Shown in pieces: positions 23,920-35,367 of a stretch of 64,000 nucleotides of DNA. Origin of the DNA: Prochlorococcus sp. AG-412-J13 (GTDB lineage: Bacteria > Cyanobacteriota > Cyanobacteriia > PCC-6307 > Cyanobiaceae). Location: the NCBI GenBank assembly GCA_003214815.1, contig QCLE01000001.1, positions 1 to 64,000 of the forward strand. Direction: 5' to 3'. The notes beneath the pieces were generated by a model. The model had not been told where the DNA came from. It saw only the letters and a list, made by a program, of their open reading frames with translations, and searched no databases. Numbering within the stretch: position 1 is the first letter of the stretch; each line of letters starts with the position of its first letter. Both the position numbers and the translations under genes were made by a program.

Positions 23920-24645
23920 ATGATTTCTCCAATTAAAAACTTTTTATTTTTGATATTATTTAGCTCTTTTTTACCTACCTCAGTATTGGCAAAGAATTTA
24001 GTAATAAAAAGTTTGGGACATAGTAGTTTTTTAATTAATAGTCCAGATAAATCTATTCTAATAAATCCCTTTAAAGCAATAGGTTGTGCAAGTAATTTAA
24101 CGGAGCCAAAAGAAGTTAACGTTGATTTTATTTTGGCTAGTTCTAGGCTTCCAGATGAAGGACATAATCCTAATGATCAATTAATGTTTGTTGAGCCAGG
24201 AATCTATCAATTTGAGGATATTTTATTAAATGGAATTTCTGTACCACATGACAGATTAGATGGAAGAAGATTTGGGATGGCAACTGTTTGGAGTTGGGAG
24301 CAGAATGATCTTAAAATTGTTCATATGGGAGGAGCTGCTGGTGATATTGATATAAATAGTCAAATTATTTTGTCTCGTCCAGATATCTTATTTATTTCAA
24401 TTGGAGGAGGAATAAAATCTTATAATGGGAAAGAAGCCTCAAGAATAGTTAAGATCTTAAAACCTAACGTAGTTATTCCTGTTCACTTTGAACGTAGTAA
24501 ACAAATTAATAAAGAATGTGATTTCTCAAATGCTGATTTATTTATCGAAAATATGAAAGATTTTAAAGTAGAGTATGTTGGAAAAGATTTTCAAATAAAA
24601 CCTAAAAGAATCGATCAAAATACAATTTATATTTTCAGTAATTAA
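23920..24645 (+). CDS. Metallo-beta-lactamase-fold metal-dependent hydrolase, likely exported
   Basis: Signal peptide-like N-terminus; LGHSSFLINSPDKSILINPF; VIPVHFE. Confidence 0.85.
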   Translation: MISPIKNFLFLILFSSFLPTSVLAKNLVIKSLGHSSFLINSPDKSILINPFKAIGCASNLTEPKEVNVDFILASSRLPDEGHNPNDQLMFVEPGIYQFEDILLNGISVPHDRLDGRRFGMATVWSWEQNDLKIVHMGGAAGDIDINSQIILSRPDILFISIGGGIKSYNGKEASRIVKILKPNVVIPVHFERSKQINKECDFSNADLFIENMKDFKVEYVGKDFQIKPKRIDQNTIYIFSN

Positions 24646-25751
24646 TTTATTAAATCTAAGATCTTGTAATTGTCCCAGAAAAAAATCATTTGTTCTTTAG
24701 TTCCAATACTAACCCTTATTGAATTACCAATATCTTTTTTGTTTTCCATACTTCTAATAAGTATACCTTTTTCTTTCATCTGTTGTATTAAGATTTTAGG
24801 ATCTTTTTTTGGCCAAATTAAGAAATAATTACCTCCACTAAAGTGAGTTCTGATTTTTGTTGATTTAAATTTATTTAAAATCCATTCCCTCGCCTTTTTT
24901 ACTTCTAAAACATAATTATCAATATATGATTTGTCTTTAAGTGCTGCTAATGCTGCTGTTATAGCATAGCTATTTACATCATATGGTCCTGTAACTTTAT
25001 TAATGAACTGAATTAAACTTTTATTGCCAAAAGTAAAACCTATTCTTAAACCAGCTAAACCTGCAGTTTTTGAAAGCGATTGGATTATTAGTATATTGTT
25101 ATTCTTTTCAAAATCTATCGATTCAAGAAGACTATCTCCATTAAATTTTTCATATAGTTCATCAACAATTATTAATGAATCGTGATTGATATTAGCTAAG
25201 TTAATTATTTCTTGAGAGCTTAGCACCGTTCCTGTTGGATTATTTGGATTGCAAATAAATATTAACTTTGGATTATGCTTTATTATTTTTCCCCTAAATT
25301 CTTCGATGGGGAATAGAAAATTTTCTCCAATGTAAGAACAACTTTTTTTTTTCATTCCTCGCATTTCTGCACAAGGAGAATAATAACCAAAAGTTGGATT
25401 TGTGGTTAGAAAGATTTGATCTTTTTCTCCAAAGCAATTAAAAATTGCATTTATTGCTGCATCTGCTCCATTGAAAATTCCGATTTCATCATTACCAAAT
25501 TTTCTTGAATCAAGATATTTATCACATAAAAATTTTTTTAAAAAATTATATTCTGGATAAATTGAAATCTCATCTAATTTTATGGCTTGTAATGCCTCTA
25601 AAACCTTAGGACTTGGACCTAAAGTATTTTCATTAAAGTCTAAGCGGAGTAAATTTCTTCTATTTTCTAAAGGTGCAGAGTAAGACTTCATATTTATTAT
25701 TTCTTCTCTTGGTTTTGGGAAAAGATTATTTAATGGATCAAAATTATTCAT
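24642..25751 (-). CDS. hisC: Histidinol-phosphate aminotransferase-like enzyme
   Basis: LDFNENTLGPSP, NPNNPTGTVLS, SLSKTAGLAGLRIGF. Confidence 0.88.
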   Translation of the reverse strand: MNNFDPLNNLFPKPREEIINMKSYSAPLENRRNLLRLDFNENTLGPSPKVLEALQAIKLDEISIYPEYNFLKKFLCDKYLDSRKFGNDEIGIFNGADAAINAIFNCFGEKDQIFLTTNPTFGYYSPCAEMRGMKKKSCSYIGENFLFPIEEFRGKIIKHNPKLIFICNPNNPTGTVLSSQEIINLANINHDSLIIVDELYEKFNGDSLLESIDFEKNNNILIIQSLSKTAGLAGLRIGFTFGNKSLIQFINKVTGPYDVNSYAITAALAALKDKSYIDNYVLEVKKAREWILNKFKSTKIRTHFSGGNYFLIWPKKDPKILIQQMKEKGILIRSMENKKDIGNSIRVSIGTKEQMIFFWDNYKILDLIN

Positions 25752-27565
25752 TACATTCTTTCTAAAGTTTCAATTCCTAAAATCTCTAAGCTTAATTTTA
25801 GTGTTTTTGCAGTTAGGTCACATAAATTAAGTCTAGAAATTTTTATATTTTCTTCTTCTTTGAGGATTGGAACTTGATCATAGAATCGATTAAAAGTCTG
25901 ACATAGCTCGAACAGATAATTGCATAGTCTATTTGGCATTAAGTCTTTTTCAATAGAAATTATCACTTCATCGAACTTAAGTAATTTTCTGATAAGTTTC
26001 CACTCAGATTTATGTTCATACTTTATGTTCTGAAAATCCTTAGAGTAATAAACAAAATCATTTTTTCTTTTAATTCCTGAAATTCTTACAAGTGTATATA
26101 GCAAATAAGGAGCAGTATTTCCATTAAGGGAAAGCATTTTATCAAAACTAAATTGATAATTAGTAATCCTATTTTGACTTAAATCTGCATACTTAACAGC
26201 TCCTAATCCAATAATTCTTGAAGTATTTGCAATAAAATCTTCGGTCTCGTAACGATCTTCATCTTCTAATCTTTTCAATAAATCTTCTTTTGCTCTTCTA
26301 ACCGCTTCATTTAATAAATCTTTTAGACGTATTGTTTCACCTTCTCTTGTCTTTAGTTTTTTGCCATCAATTCCTTGAACTAACCCAAAAGGGACATGGT
26401 CTACTTGACACTTATCTGGGATCCATTTTGCTTTTTTTGCAACTTGAAAAACTCCAGCAAAATGATTTGCTTGTCCATGATCAGTTACGTAAATAATTCT
26501 TGAAGCATCATCCCCATTAGGCGCTTTATTGAATCTGTATCTTATAGCAGCAAGATCCGTGGTGGCATAATTAAAACCGCCATCTTTTTTTTGAACAATT
26601 AGCGGTAAAGGTTTGCCTTCTTTATTAGTCATCCCATCTAAAAATACACATTTAGCTCCTTGATCTTCTATGAGTATTTTTTTAAACTTCAAATCCTCAA
26701 TAACTGACTTTAAAAATGGATTATAAAAAGATTCACCTCTTTCTTTTATTTTTATTTTTAAATTTTTATAGATTTCATCAAATTCCTTTCTCGATTGATC
26801 ACATAACAATTTCCAGGCTTGGATCGATTTACTATCTCCACTTTGTAACTTTACTACTTCCTCCCTAGATCTTTTTTGGAATTCAGATTCATTATCAAAT
26901 CTTTTTTTTGATGCTTTATAAAATTCAACTAAATCACTTATCTTGATCTTTCCTATTTCTTCTAGATCATTTGAATATAAATCTTTGAGCTGAGTAATAA
27001 GCATTCCAAATTGTGTTCCCCAATCACCAACATGATTGAGTCTTAATACTTGATAACCTCTTAACTCGAAAATTCTAGATATTGAGTCACCTATTATTGT
27101 TGATCTTAAATGCCCTACATGCATTTCTTTAGCAATATTAGGACTAGAAAAATCTACAATAACTTTATTAGAAAAACCACTATCTAAATCTTTTTTAATT
27201 AGAGGTATGCCAGCCCTATGGCATTGAATATTTGATTTGATTTCATTTATTAGAACTTCATCTTTTAATTTTATATTGATAAATCCAGGGCCTGCTATTT
27301 CTAGACTCTTGCATAATTTTGATATGTTTTTATTTTTTTTTAAAAGATTCACAAAATCATCAGAGATCTCTCTTGGTTTCTTTTTATATATTTTAGATAA
27401 ACTTAGACAAACATTACATTGATAATCACCAAACTCTTCTTTTGATGATTGTGTAACTAAATTTTTTCTAAGATTGTCGAATTCTCCTTTTTTATCATTT
27501 TTTTCAAGACTATCTAAAAGAGATTGTTCAAATTGTTTTGTTAATTCTTTAAAAATGATTAGCAT
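25751..27565 (-). CDS. argS: Arginyl-tRNA synthetase
   Basis: [20 protein letters not shown] class I signature. Confidence 0.98.
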   Translation of the reverse strand: MLIIFKELTKQFEQSLLDSLEKNDKKGEFDNLRKNLVTQSSKEEFGDYQCNVCLSLSKIYKKKPREISDDFVNLLKKNKNISKLCKSLEIAGPGFINIKLKDEVLINEIKSNIQCHRAGIPLIKKDLDSGFSNKVIVDFSSPNIAKEMHVGHLRSTIIGDSISRIFELRGYQVLRLNHVGDWGTQFGMLITQLKDLYSNDLEEIGKIKISDLVEFYKASKKRFDNESEFQKRSREEVVKLQSGDSKSIQAWKLLCDQSRKEFDEIYKNLKIKIKERGESFYNPFLKSVIEDLKFKKILIEDQGAKCVFLDGMTNKEGKPLPLIVQKKDGGFNYATTDLAAIRYRFNKAPNGDDASRIIYVTDHGQANHFAGVFQVAKKAKWIPDKCQVDHVPFGLVQGIDGKKLKTREGETIRLKDLLNEAVRRAKEDLLKRLEDEDRYETEDFIANTSRIIGLGAVKYADLSQNRITNYQFSFDKMLSLNGNTAPYLLYTLVRISGIKRKNDFVYYSKDFQNIKYEHKSEWKLIRKLLKFDEVIISIEKDLMPNRLCNYLFELCQTFNRFYDQVPILKEEENIKISRLNLCDLTAKTLKLSLEILGIETLERM

Positions 27566-27592
27566 TAATTATTCAATTATTTATCTATATAA

Positions 27593-28459
27593 TTAATTAA
27601 TATAACGCATACTTAAATCAATCCAATTACTTTTGGTAATTGAAGAACTTGTTGAAATCAAATCAATACCTTTTATTAGATATTTACTAATTTCTTTAGG
27701 GTTAATTCCAGAAACTTCTATTATCAAATTTTTATTGACTTCTTTTTTTAAGCTATTTATTGATAAATCTCTTAATTCTTGAACGTTTTTTTGGATTATT
27801 TCAGGGCTAAGTTCATCCAATAAGACACTATCTGCTCCTGCTAATACTGCTTCTTTTGCCTGTTCGATATTCTCAGCTTCAATTATGATATGAGTTGTAA
27901 AAGGCGAATTTAGTCGAATTTTTTTTACTGCATTATTAAGATTATCTGTCCATGCAATGTGATTTTCTTTTATCATAGCTGCATCGTATAATCCCATTCT
28001 ATGATTCACTCCACCTCCGCATTTGAATGCATATTTCTCAAATATTCTTAAGCCAGGAGTAGTTTTCCTAGTATCAGCTAATTTTATATTTGTACCTTCT
28101 AACTTATTTACAAGATTCTTTGTGTATGTTGATATTCCAGATAAATGCATTGCTATATTTAAGCCTATTCTTTCACTAGCCAGCAAACCTTTTGAAGGTC
28201 CATATATTTCCAGGAGTTTTTGATCTTTAACAAATTTATCTCCGTCAGAGATATTAAATTTTGAACTGATTTTTAAATCAATTTTTTTAAAAATTTCTTT
28301 TATAATTTCGACACCACAAAATATACCACCTTCTTTTGCAATCCAATATGCATTACCATTCTCTTCTGTAATAGAAGGACTTGTAAGATCTCCACTACCT
28401 ATATCTTCATCGATCCAATTATCAATGATCTTACTTATTATTGGAGTATTAAAATCCAC
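27593..28459 (-). CDS. nadC: Nicotinate-nucleotide pyrophosphorylase
   Basis: DEDIGSGDLTS-like start, TRKTTPGLR, KCGGGVNHRMGLYDAAMIKENH. Confidence 0.97.
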   Translation of the reverse strand: MDFNTPIISKIIDNWIDEDIGSGDLTSPSITEENGNAYWIAKEGGIFCGVEIIKEIFKKIDLKISSKFNISDGDKFVKDQKLLEIYGPSKGLLASERIGLNIAMHLSGISTYTKNLVNKLEGTNIKLADTRKTTPGLRIFEKYAFKCGGGVNHRMGLYDAAMIKENHIAWTDNLNNAVKKIRLNSPFTTHIIIEAENIEQAKEAVLAGADSVLLDELSPEIIQKNVQELRDLSINSLKKEVNKNLIIEVSGINPKEISKYLIKGIDLISTSSSITKSNWIDLSMRYIN

Positions 28460-28541
28460 TACACTAAAAAATAATTAATTAATAAAAATTCAACTGAAGT
28501 TAGAGAATTAACTATATATCACTATGTAATTTAACTCAAAT

Positions 28542-29924
28542 TTATTTACCAATACAAAACTTAGAAAAAATGTTATCTAGAAGTTCCTCTGTTAATTCTT
28601 GACCAGTTATTTTAGATAAGTTTTTAATTCCATCTCTTAGTTCTATTGATAACAAATCAAATGGCAATTTATTTTTAATTATTTCATCAGTATCATTTAA
28701 ATTAGATAGGCAAGCAGACAAATTTGTTAGATGTCTTTCGTTTAAAAATATATTGATATTTTCTACTTGTTTTAATCCGCATTTTTTTATAATTGTGTTG
28801 ATTAATAATCTTTCACCAACATTATTCTTAATGCTCATAAGAATTGTGTTTTTTAACTCATTTGAATTAATATTTTTGCAATCAATTAAATCTTTTTTAT
28901 TGCCCAAAATAGTAATTAATTTTTCTTTGGGGATTTCTTGTATTATTTTTTTGTCTTCTTCATTAAATCCTTCTTCAAGACTATAAATATAAATTATAAA
29001 ATCTGACTCTTTAATTTTCCCAAAACTTTTTTTAATTCCAATATTTTCAATTTGTTCATGTGTTTCTCTTATGCCAGCAGTATCAATTATTTGCATTGGA
29101 ATATCATTAATAGTTAAATTAACTTCAATAACATCTCTAGTTGTTCCAGGAATATTAGTTACGATTGCTTTCTCTTTTTTTGCAAGCAAATTTAGTAAAG
29201 AGCTTTTACCAACATTTGTTTTGCCTATAAGCGCAATGGATATTCCATTATGAATATATGAATTTCTTTTTGCATTTTCTATTAGTAATTCTATTTTCTC
29301 TTTGACTTTTTTAATGTTTTTTTGATATTTGGTGTAATCAAAATCTGTGAAGTCTTCTTCAAAATCAACTCTCGCTTCTATTTCGCAAAGTTGATTTATA
29401 AGTTCATTTTTAATATCATTAATTTTTTTCTTTATTTTCCCTTGAACCCCACTAAAAGCTAACTCTGCTGATCTGGTATTGCTTGCATTAATTAATTGAT
29501 TAATCGACTCGGCTTGAGTAAGGTCTATTTTCCCATTAAGAAAAGCTCTTTGACTAAATTCTCCTGGGTTTGCAAGTCTAACTCTAGAATTACTAGATAA
29601 TAATCTCTTTAGAACTTTATTTACTAGGATAATTCCTCCATGGCAATGAAGTTCAACAACATCCTCTCCTGTGAAGCTATTTGGTGATTTCATCACTAAA
29701 ATTAAAACCTCATCTATAAATTGATTTTGTTTATTTTCCTGAATCAAACCATGAAAAACTCTATGTGATTCCCATGCATATTTAGATTTAGTTTGAACAA
29801 TCTTTTTGCAAGAATTTATTGAGTCTTTCCCTGATACTCTTATTATCGCAACTCCTCCTTTCCCTATACTTATAGCTGAAGAAATTGCGGCTATAGTATC
29901 TTCTGTAGTAACTATCGAATCCAT
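28542..29924 (-). CDS. mnmE: tRNA modification GTPase MnmE
   Basis: [37 protein letters not shown]-terminal FCIGK. Confidence 0.98.
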   Translation of the reverse strand: MDSIVTTEDTIAAISSAISIGKGGVAIIRVSGKDSINSCKKIVQTKSKYAWESHRVFHGLIQENKQNQFIDEVLILVMKSPNSFTGEDVVELHCHGGIILVNKVLKRLLSSNSRVRLANPGEFSQRAFLNGKIDLTQAESINQLINASNTRSAELAFSGVQGKIKKKINDIKNELINQLCEIEARVDFEEDFTDFDYTKYQKNIKKVKEKIELLIENAKRNSYIHNGISIALIGKTNVGKSSLLNLLAKKEKAIVTNIPGTTRDVIEVNLTINDIPMQIIDTAGIRETHEQIENIGIKKSFGKIKESDFIIYIYSLEEGFNEEDKKIIQEIPKEKLITILGNKKDLIDCKNINSNELKNTILMSIKNNVGERLLINTIIKKCGLKQVENINIFLNERHLTNLSACLSNLNDTDEIIKNKLPFDLLSIELRDGIKNLSKITGQELTEELLDNIFSKFCIGK

Positions 29925-29990
29925 CTCTCGCTTTGTTATGGATAATTAAGTAAAATTATCAAGAATTTAATTTTGAAATTTTCTTTCTGA

Positions 29991-30434
29991 ATGAGATTTA
30001 AAAGAGATATTATTTATAAGAAAATTCTATCATTATTTAGGAATCAGCATGGAAGTCCTTTCTTTAATGCTAAAGGTTTAGCTATAGGGGTATTTAGTGG
30101 CTGCTTTCCTTTTTTTGGGTTGCAGACTTTAATAGGGGTATTTTTTGCGAAAATAGCTAAGGGAAATATTGTTCTAGCTGCAATTGGTACCTGGATCAGC
30201 AACCCTTTTACTTATATTCCACTGTATTATTTTAACTATAAGGTTGGTTCGATTTTTTTAAATAATTCTTCTAATAAAATTCTTGAAAAAAGTTTAGTTA
30301 TTGATGACTTATGGAAACAAGGTAGAATTTTTTCCCTAAAATTACTCTTAGGTTCATCTTGTGTAGGTATTTTATTAGCTTTGATTTGCGGCAGTATTGT
30401 TTTCTTTATCTACAAGATAAAAAGTAAAAGATAG
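29991..30434 (+). CDS. DUF2062 membrane protein
   Basis: AIGVFSGCFPFFGLQTLIGV and NPFTYIPLYYFNYKVG motifs. Confidence 0.88.
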   Translation: MRFKRDIIYKKILSLFRNQHGSPFFNAKGLAIGVFSGCFPFFGLQTLIGVFFAKIAKGNIVLAAIGTWISNPFTYIPLYYFNYKVGSIFLNNSSNKILEKSLVIDDLWKQGRIFSLKLLLGSSCVGILLALICGSIVFFIYKIKSKR

Positions 30435-30452
30435 ATTGATCTGATTGTAAAA

Positions 30453-32762
30453 TTAACTTTGTCCAACTCTGGCAATATCTAAAACATCTGCCATTGATTT
30501 AATTTGTTCAATTGTTTTGTGAAGTTGATTATAGCTTTCAAGACCTACACAAAGATTTATAATAGCTGGTTTACCATAAGCAGTTTTAACATTGGCATCG
30601 CTAACGTTTATACCTTTATCAGATAACCGCATAAGAATATCTTTAAGAACTCCAACTCTATCAATTACTTCTATTCGTAGCTGAATTGGAAACTTATTAT
30701 CGCCAGTTTTATTATCTTGATTCCAACCAAGAGGTAATCTTCTCTCTATTGGAATTGGTATTACATTTTCACAATCTTCCCTATGTATGGTTATCCCATG
30801 GTTGCCGAGCGACACAGTTCCGATAATATCCTCGCCTGGAAGTGGGGTACAGCATTTACCTATTCTGTAATCAAGACCTTCTATTCCGGAAATTGGTGAT
30901 TTAGCTGCCGTATTAGATTTATTAGTGGATAAATTACTATTACTTTTAAGAGATTTTGCTATCTCAGAGTCAGAATCATTTTTTACAACTTCTGTCTGTA
31001 ATTTTATTTCTTCTCTTAGTCTGTTTAATACTTGATGCAAAGTTAAACCACCAAAACCAAGAGATGCAAGAAGGTCTTCAGTAGTTTTTAAATTGCATCG
31101 ATTTGCAACTTTTTTCATGGCTTCACTAGAAAGTAATGTTTCAAAACCGTTTCGACCTACTTCTTTTTCAAGTAAATCTCTACCTCTTTTAATCGTTTCA
31201 TCACGATGGCTTTTCTTATACCATTGGCGGATTCTATTTTTAGCAGTTGGCGTAACTACAAAGTTCAGCCAATCCAAGCTTGGAGTAGCATTATTACTTG
31301 TCAAAATTTCTATGAAGTCACCATTTTGAAGTGCTGTAGATAATGGAGAAAGCTTTTCATTAATTCTTATTCCATTACAGTGATTTCCAACTTCAGAATG
31401 AATTCTATAGGCAAAATCTATCGCGGTAGATCCTTTCCTTAAACCAACAACATCTCCTTTTGGAGTGATCACAAATACTTCTTCATCAAATAAATCTTCT
31501 TTAATTGAAGCTAAATAATCATTATGATCCCCTTCATTACCTTCTTGTTGCCATTCTACTAATTGTCTTAGCCAATTAAATCTCTCGGCATTACTTTTAG
31601 CAGGAGAACCACCCTCTTTGTATTGCCAATGAGCGGCAATACCATATTCAGCAATTTGATGCATGGAAGTAGTTCTAATTTGAACTTCAATAGGTCGATG
31701 TCTTCCAATCACAGAAGTGTGTAAGGACTGGTATCCATTCGGTTTTGGTAAACCTATATAGTCTTTAAATCTACCTGGAATTGGTTTGAAAGTATCATGA
31801 ACAACTGCTAAAGCTCTATAACAACTATCTGAATTGTCCACGATAATTCTTAGGGCAGCAACATCATAAATCTCGTGAAAATGCTTTTGTTGTCTTTCCA
31901 TTTTGCTCCAGATGCCATAAAGATGTTTTGGCCTTCCTGTTATTTCAAAATTTTTCAAACCTGCTCCAACCAAGTTTTCTTTCATAAGATTCAAAGTTAC
32001 TTTTAATCTTTTTTCTCTATCACTTCTTTTAACAGCGATTTGATCTTTAAGATCTTGATATTCTTTAGGCTCTAGGAATTTAAAAGCTAAATCTTCTAAT
32101 TCCCATTTAAATCTGTTAATTCCTAGTCGATTAGCTAATGGTGCATAAATCTCTCTTGTTTCTCTCGCTATTCTTAGTTTTTTCTCATCATTTAGCCATT
32201 CAATTGTTCTCATGTTATGAAGTCGATCTGCAAGTTTTACTAAGACAACTCTGATATCGCTGGCCATAGCCAAAAACATTTTCCTAAGATTTTCAGCTTG
32301 TGCTTCAGTCCTGTTGTTAAAGTGAATTCCTCCTAATTTTGTTACACCTTCTACAAGTATTTTGACTTCTAATCCAAAATTTGTTTCTATTTCGGATAAA
32401 TCAATGCCAGTATCTTCAACAACATCATGTAAAAGGCCTGCAGCAATAACAGATGAACTAGCACCTATTTCTTTGAGGAGATTTGCAACTGCAACTGGGT
32501 GGATAATGTATGGCTCGCCACTCGCGCGGAATTGTCCATCATGAGCTTTATAAGCAAGTTTAAAAGCCTTTACTATAAGGTTTTGATTCTCATCATTTTC
32601 TTTATTTGATTTTTCAAAATTATGAATAAATTTAAGAAGCCAATTGGGAATTTTTATTTGATAATTCAAAGATGCACTTTCATATTTTTTATTTTCAGGC
32701 ACAATAGTTTTGGAAACTTCAATTTCTTTTTTTTCTTTTGAATTTGCAGCTGCCTCGGACAT
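30453..32762 (-). CDS. spoT: Bifunctional (p)ppGpp synthetase/hydrolase
   Basis: HD (LLHDVVEDT), synthetase (PGRFKDYIGLPKPNGYQSLHT), TGS and C-terminal ACT domains. Confidence 0.97.
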   Translation of the reverse strand: MSEAAANSKEKKEIEVSKTIVPENKKYESASLNYQIKIPNWLLKFIHNFEKSNKENDENQNLIVKAFKLAYKAHDGQFRASGEPYIIHPVAVANLLKEIGASSSVIAAGLLHDVVEDTGIDLSEIETNFGLEVKILVEGVTKLGGIHFNNRTEAQAENLRKMFLAMASDIRVVLVKLADRLHNMRTIEWLNDEKKLRIARETREIYAPLANRLGINRFKWELEDLAFKFLEPKEYQDLKDQIAVKRSDREKRLKVTLNLMKENLVGAGLKNFEITGRPKHLYGIWSKMERQQKHFHEIYDVAALRIIVDNSDSCYRALAVVHDTFKPIPGRFKDYIGLPKPNGYQSLHTSVIGRHRPIEVQIRTTSMHQIAEYGIAAHWQYKEGGSPAKSNAERFNWLRQLVEWQQEGNEGDHNDYLASIKEDLFDEEVFVITPKGDVVGLRKGSTAIDFAYRIHSEVGNHCNGIRINEKLSPLSTALQNGDFIEILTSNNATPSLDWLNFVVTPTAKNRIRQWYKKSHRDETIKRGRDLLEKEVGRNGFETLLSSEAMKKVANRCNLKTTEDLLASLGFGGLTLHQVLNRLREEIKLQTEVVKNDSDSEIAKSLKSNSNLSTNKSNTAAKSPISGIEGLDYRIGKCCTPLPGEDIIGTVSLGNHGITIHREDCENVIPIPIERRLPLGWNQDNKTGDNKFPIQLRIEVIDRVGVLKDILMRLSDKGINVSDANVKTAYGKPAIINLCVGLESYNQLHKTIEQIKSMADVLDIARVGQS

Positions 32763-32816
32763 TTTATATTGCTTTAGATGTATTTTATTTAGGTCTAGAA
32801 AAATTTGCTATAAATC

Positions 32817-34415
32817 ATGGAAATAAATAAAGAAAAAATTATTGTAGTTAAAAATCTTACTGTTAAATATGGTTTAAAACAGCAACCTATTATCAAAAAT
32901 TTTAATTTGGAAATAGATAGTGGAGATCATTTGGCCATAATAGGACCTTCTGGATGTGGAAAGACCACTTTTGCAAAAACATTAGTAAATATATTGCCTA
33001 AAAAGGCCAATTCTAAAGGGTATTTATCGATTTCTAGTGTAGATCCTAGGAAAATAAATAACAAAGATGCACAATTATTTAGAAGAAAGAATTTTGGATT
33101 TATTTATCAAGACTCTATAAAAAAACTTAATCCGCTAATGAGAGTTGGGGATCATTTATATGAATTATTTAAAACGCATGATCAAACTAAATCATCTGTA
33201 ATTATTAAAAAATTAGTAAAAGAAGTTTTTCAAAAAGTAGGAATTGAAGAAAGTAGACTTGATTCTTTCCCACATCAATTTAGCGGTGGAATGAGACAGA
33301 GAGTTTCTATAGCAATGGCACTTGCTTTGAAACCTAAATTATTAATAGCTGATGAACCTACAACAAGCTTAGATACAAAAACAAGTTTTGAAATTATGCA
33401 AGAAATAATTCATCTATGTAATGAATTTGATACTACTTTAATTTTAATTAGTCACGATATAAATCTTGCAGCAAAGTGGTGTAAAAAAGTTGCAATAATT
33501 GAAAAGGGATCGATTGTTGAAAAAGGGAACATATTAGATATTTTTCAATCACCAAAATCAGATATCGGGAAAAAGTTAGTAAATGCTTCAAAAATAGTAT
33601 TAGAACCAAATACTAAACATAATGCTCGAGATAAGGTCGTTCTAGAGGTAAATAACCTAAGACATTGGTATAAATTAAATTCTTCAATTTTCATTAATAA
33701 ATGGAATAAGGCTTTAAATGAAGTTAGTTTCAAGTTATATGAGAATGAGACTCTTGGAATAGTTGGTTCTTCAGGGAGCGGTAAAAGTACATTATGTAGG
33801 GCTTTAATTGGACTTCTTAAAGTAAGAGGTGGTGAAATCAAAATTTATGATAAAAATCATGCATCGAAAAAAAATAAATCTTTTAAAAATAAAAATAATG
33901 TGCAAATTATTTTTCAAGATCCTTTTTCAAGTTTGAATCCGAAAATGACAATTAAAAATATTTTGGAAGATATATTTTTTATTCAAGAAATTTCAGATAA
34001 AAGAAAAATCAAAAAAGAAATAAAATTAATGTTAAGAAATTTAAATCTTCCCTTAAATAATGATTTTTTTAATTCTTATCCTAGCCAATTATCTGGTGGT
34101 CAATTGCAAAGAATTTCTTTAGCCAGAGCGCTATTATTGAAACCAAAAATTTTGATTTGTGATGAGAGCCTAAATATGTTGGATGCTTCAGTAAAAATAG
34201 AGATTCTTGAATTAATTAGAGTCTTGCAAGAAAAAATGAATTTAACGATTATCTTTATTACTCATGATTTAGGCATTGCTAAAAGATTTTGTGATAGGTT
34301 GCTAGTTATGAATCAAGGAAAGATAGTTGATGAAGGAGAAAGTTCTACAATATTCACTAAAACTCAAAACACGTATACAAAATCGCTTCTAAATTCCTCT
34401 TTAAATCTTATTTAA
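32817..34415 (+). CDS. ABC transporter with two fused ATPase domains (DppD/DppF-like)
   Basis: Two Walker A (GPSGCGKTT, GSSGSGKST) and two signature motifs (FSGGMRQR, LSGGQLQR). Confidence 0.93.
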   Translation: MEINKEKIIVVKNLTVKYGLKQQPIIKNFNLEIDSGDHLAIIGPSGCGKTTFAKTLVNILPKKANSKGYLSISSVDPRKINNKDAQLFRRKNFGFIYQDSIKKLNPLMRVGDHLYELFKTHDQTKSSVIIKKLVKEVFQKVGIEESRLDSFPHQFSGGMRQRVSIAMALALKPKLLIADEPTTSLDTKTSFEIMQEIIHLCNEFDTTLILISHDINLAAKWCKKVAIIEKGSIVEKGNILDIFQSPKSDIGKKLVNASKIVLEPNTKHNARDKVVLEVNNLRHWYKLNSSIFINKWNKALNEVSFKLYENETLGIVGSSGSGKSTLCRALIGLLKVRGGEIKIYDKNHASKKNKSFKNKNNVQIIFQDPFSSLNPKMTIKNILEDIFFIQEISDKRKIKKEIKLMLRNLNLPLNNDFFNSYPSQLSGGQLQRISLARALLLKPKILICDESLNMLDASVKIEILELIRVLQEKMNLTIIFITHDLGIAKRFCDRLLVMNQGKIVDEGESSTIFTKTQNTYTKSLLNSSLNLI

Positions 34416-35367
34416 CTTTAAGAACATTTAGTAATTTTTGAAAATCTAATGGTAATTCTGATTCAAATATCATTTCTTTACCATTTATTGGATGTATAAG
34501 TCCAAGCTTAATGGAGTGTAAAGCTTGGCCATCTAATTTACATGGTAGTTTTTTACATCTTCCATATAATGGATCACCCACAATTGGATGATTAATGTGA
34601 GCGCAATGAACTCTTATTTGATGCGTTCGCCCCGTATCTAGTTTGAAACTCATTAATGAGTAATTTCCAAATCTTTCTTCTAATTTCCAATAGGTACAGG
34701 CATACCTTCCTGAAGTTTCTTCAACTACTTTATATTTCAATCTATTTAATTTATCTCTGCCAATGTGTCCTATTATTTGGCCTTCTTCAGAATTAGGTGC
34801 TCCATGAATTACTGCAATATATTCGCGTGATGCTATTTTTTCTTTAATTTGTTTCTGGAGATTTACTAATGCCTCTTGGCTTTTTGCAACCACCATACAT
34901 CCGGAGGTATCTTTATCTAATCTGTGAACAATCCCAGGTCTTAGTTTCCCATTAATTCCAGGTAGATCTTTACAGTGAAAAAGTAATCCATTCACTAAAG
35001 TTCCAGATTTGTGTCCAGGGGCTGGATGAACAATTAGTCCCGATTGTTTATTGATTACTATGATGTGCTCGTCTTCAAAAAGGATATTTAAATCCATTTT
35101 TTCAGGTTTCAAATAAATAAGAGGTTCTGGAGGAGGCATCCATATTTGAACATTGTCGCCATTTTTTAATGGGGTCTTTGCTTTCGCGGTCTTATAGTTT
35201 ACAAGTACTAAACCTGAATTTATAAAATGTTGAATTCTTGCTCTACTTTGTTCTGGCCTTTTACTTACCAACCATCTGTCTAGCCTCATAGGAAGAGGAA
35301 GCTCATAAATAATTTCTATAAGCTCACCTTCTCCAATGCCAAAAGAATTTTGATTATTTAATTCCAT
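34408..35367 (-). CDS. rluD: 23S rRNA pseudouridine synthase RluD-type
   Basis: S4 domain plus GIVHRLDKDTSGCMVVAK. Confidence 0.95.
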   Translation of the reverse strand: MELNNQNSFGIGEGELIEIIYELPLPMRLDRWLVSKRPEQSRARIQHFINSGLVLVNYKTAKAKTPLKNGDNVQIWMPPPEPLIYLKPEKMDLNILFEDEHIIVINKQSGLIVHPAPGHKSGTLVNGLLFHCKDLPGINGKLRPGIVHRLDKDTSGCMVVAKSQEALVNLQKQIKEKIASREYIAVIHGAPNSEEGQIIGHIGRDKLNRLKYKVVEETSGRYACTYWKLEERFGNYSLMSFKLDTGRTHQIRVHCAHINHPIVGDPLYGRCKKLPCKLDGQALHSIKLGLIHPINGKEMIFESELPLDFQKLLNVLKVK

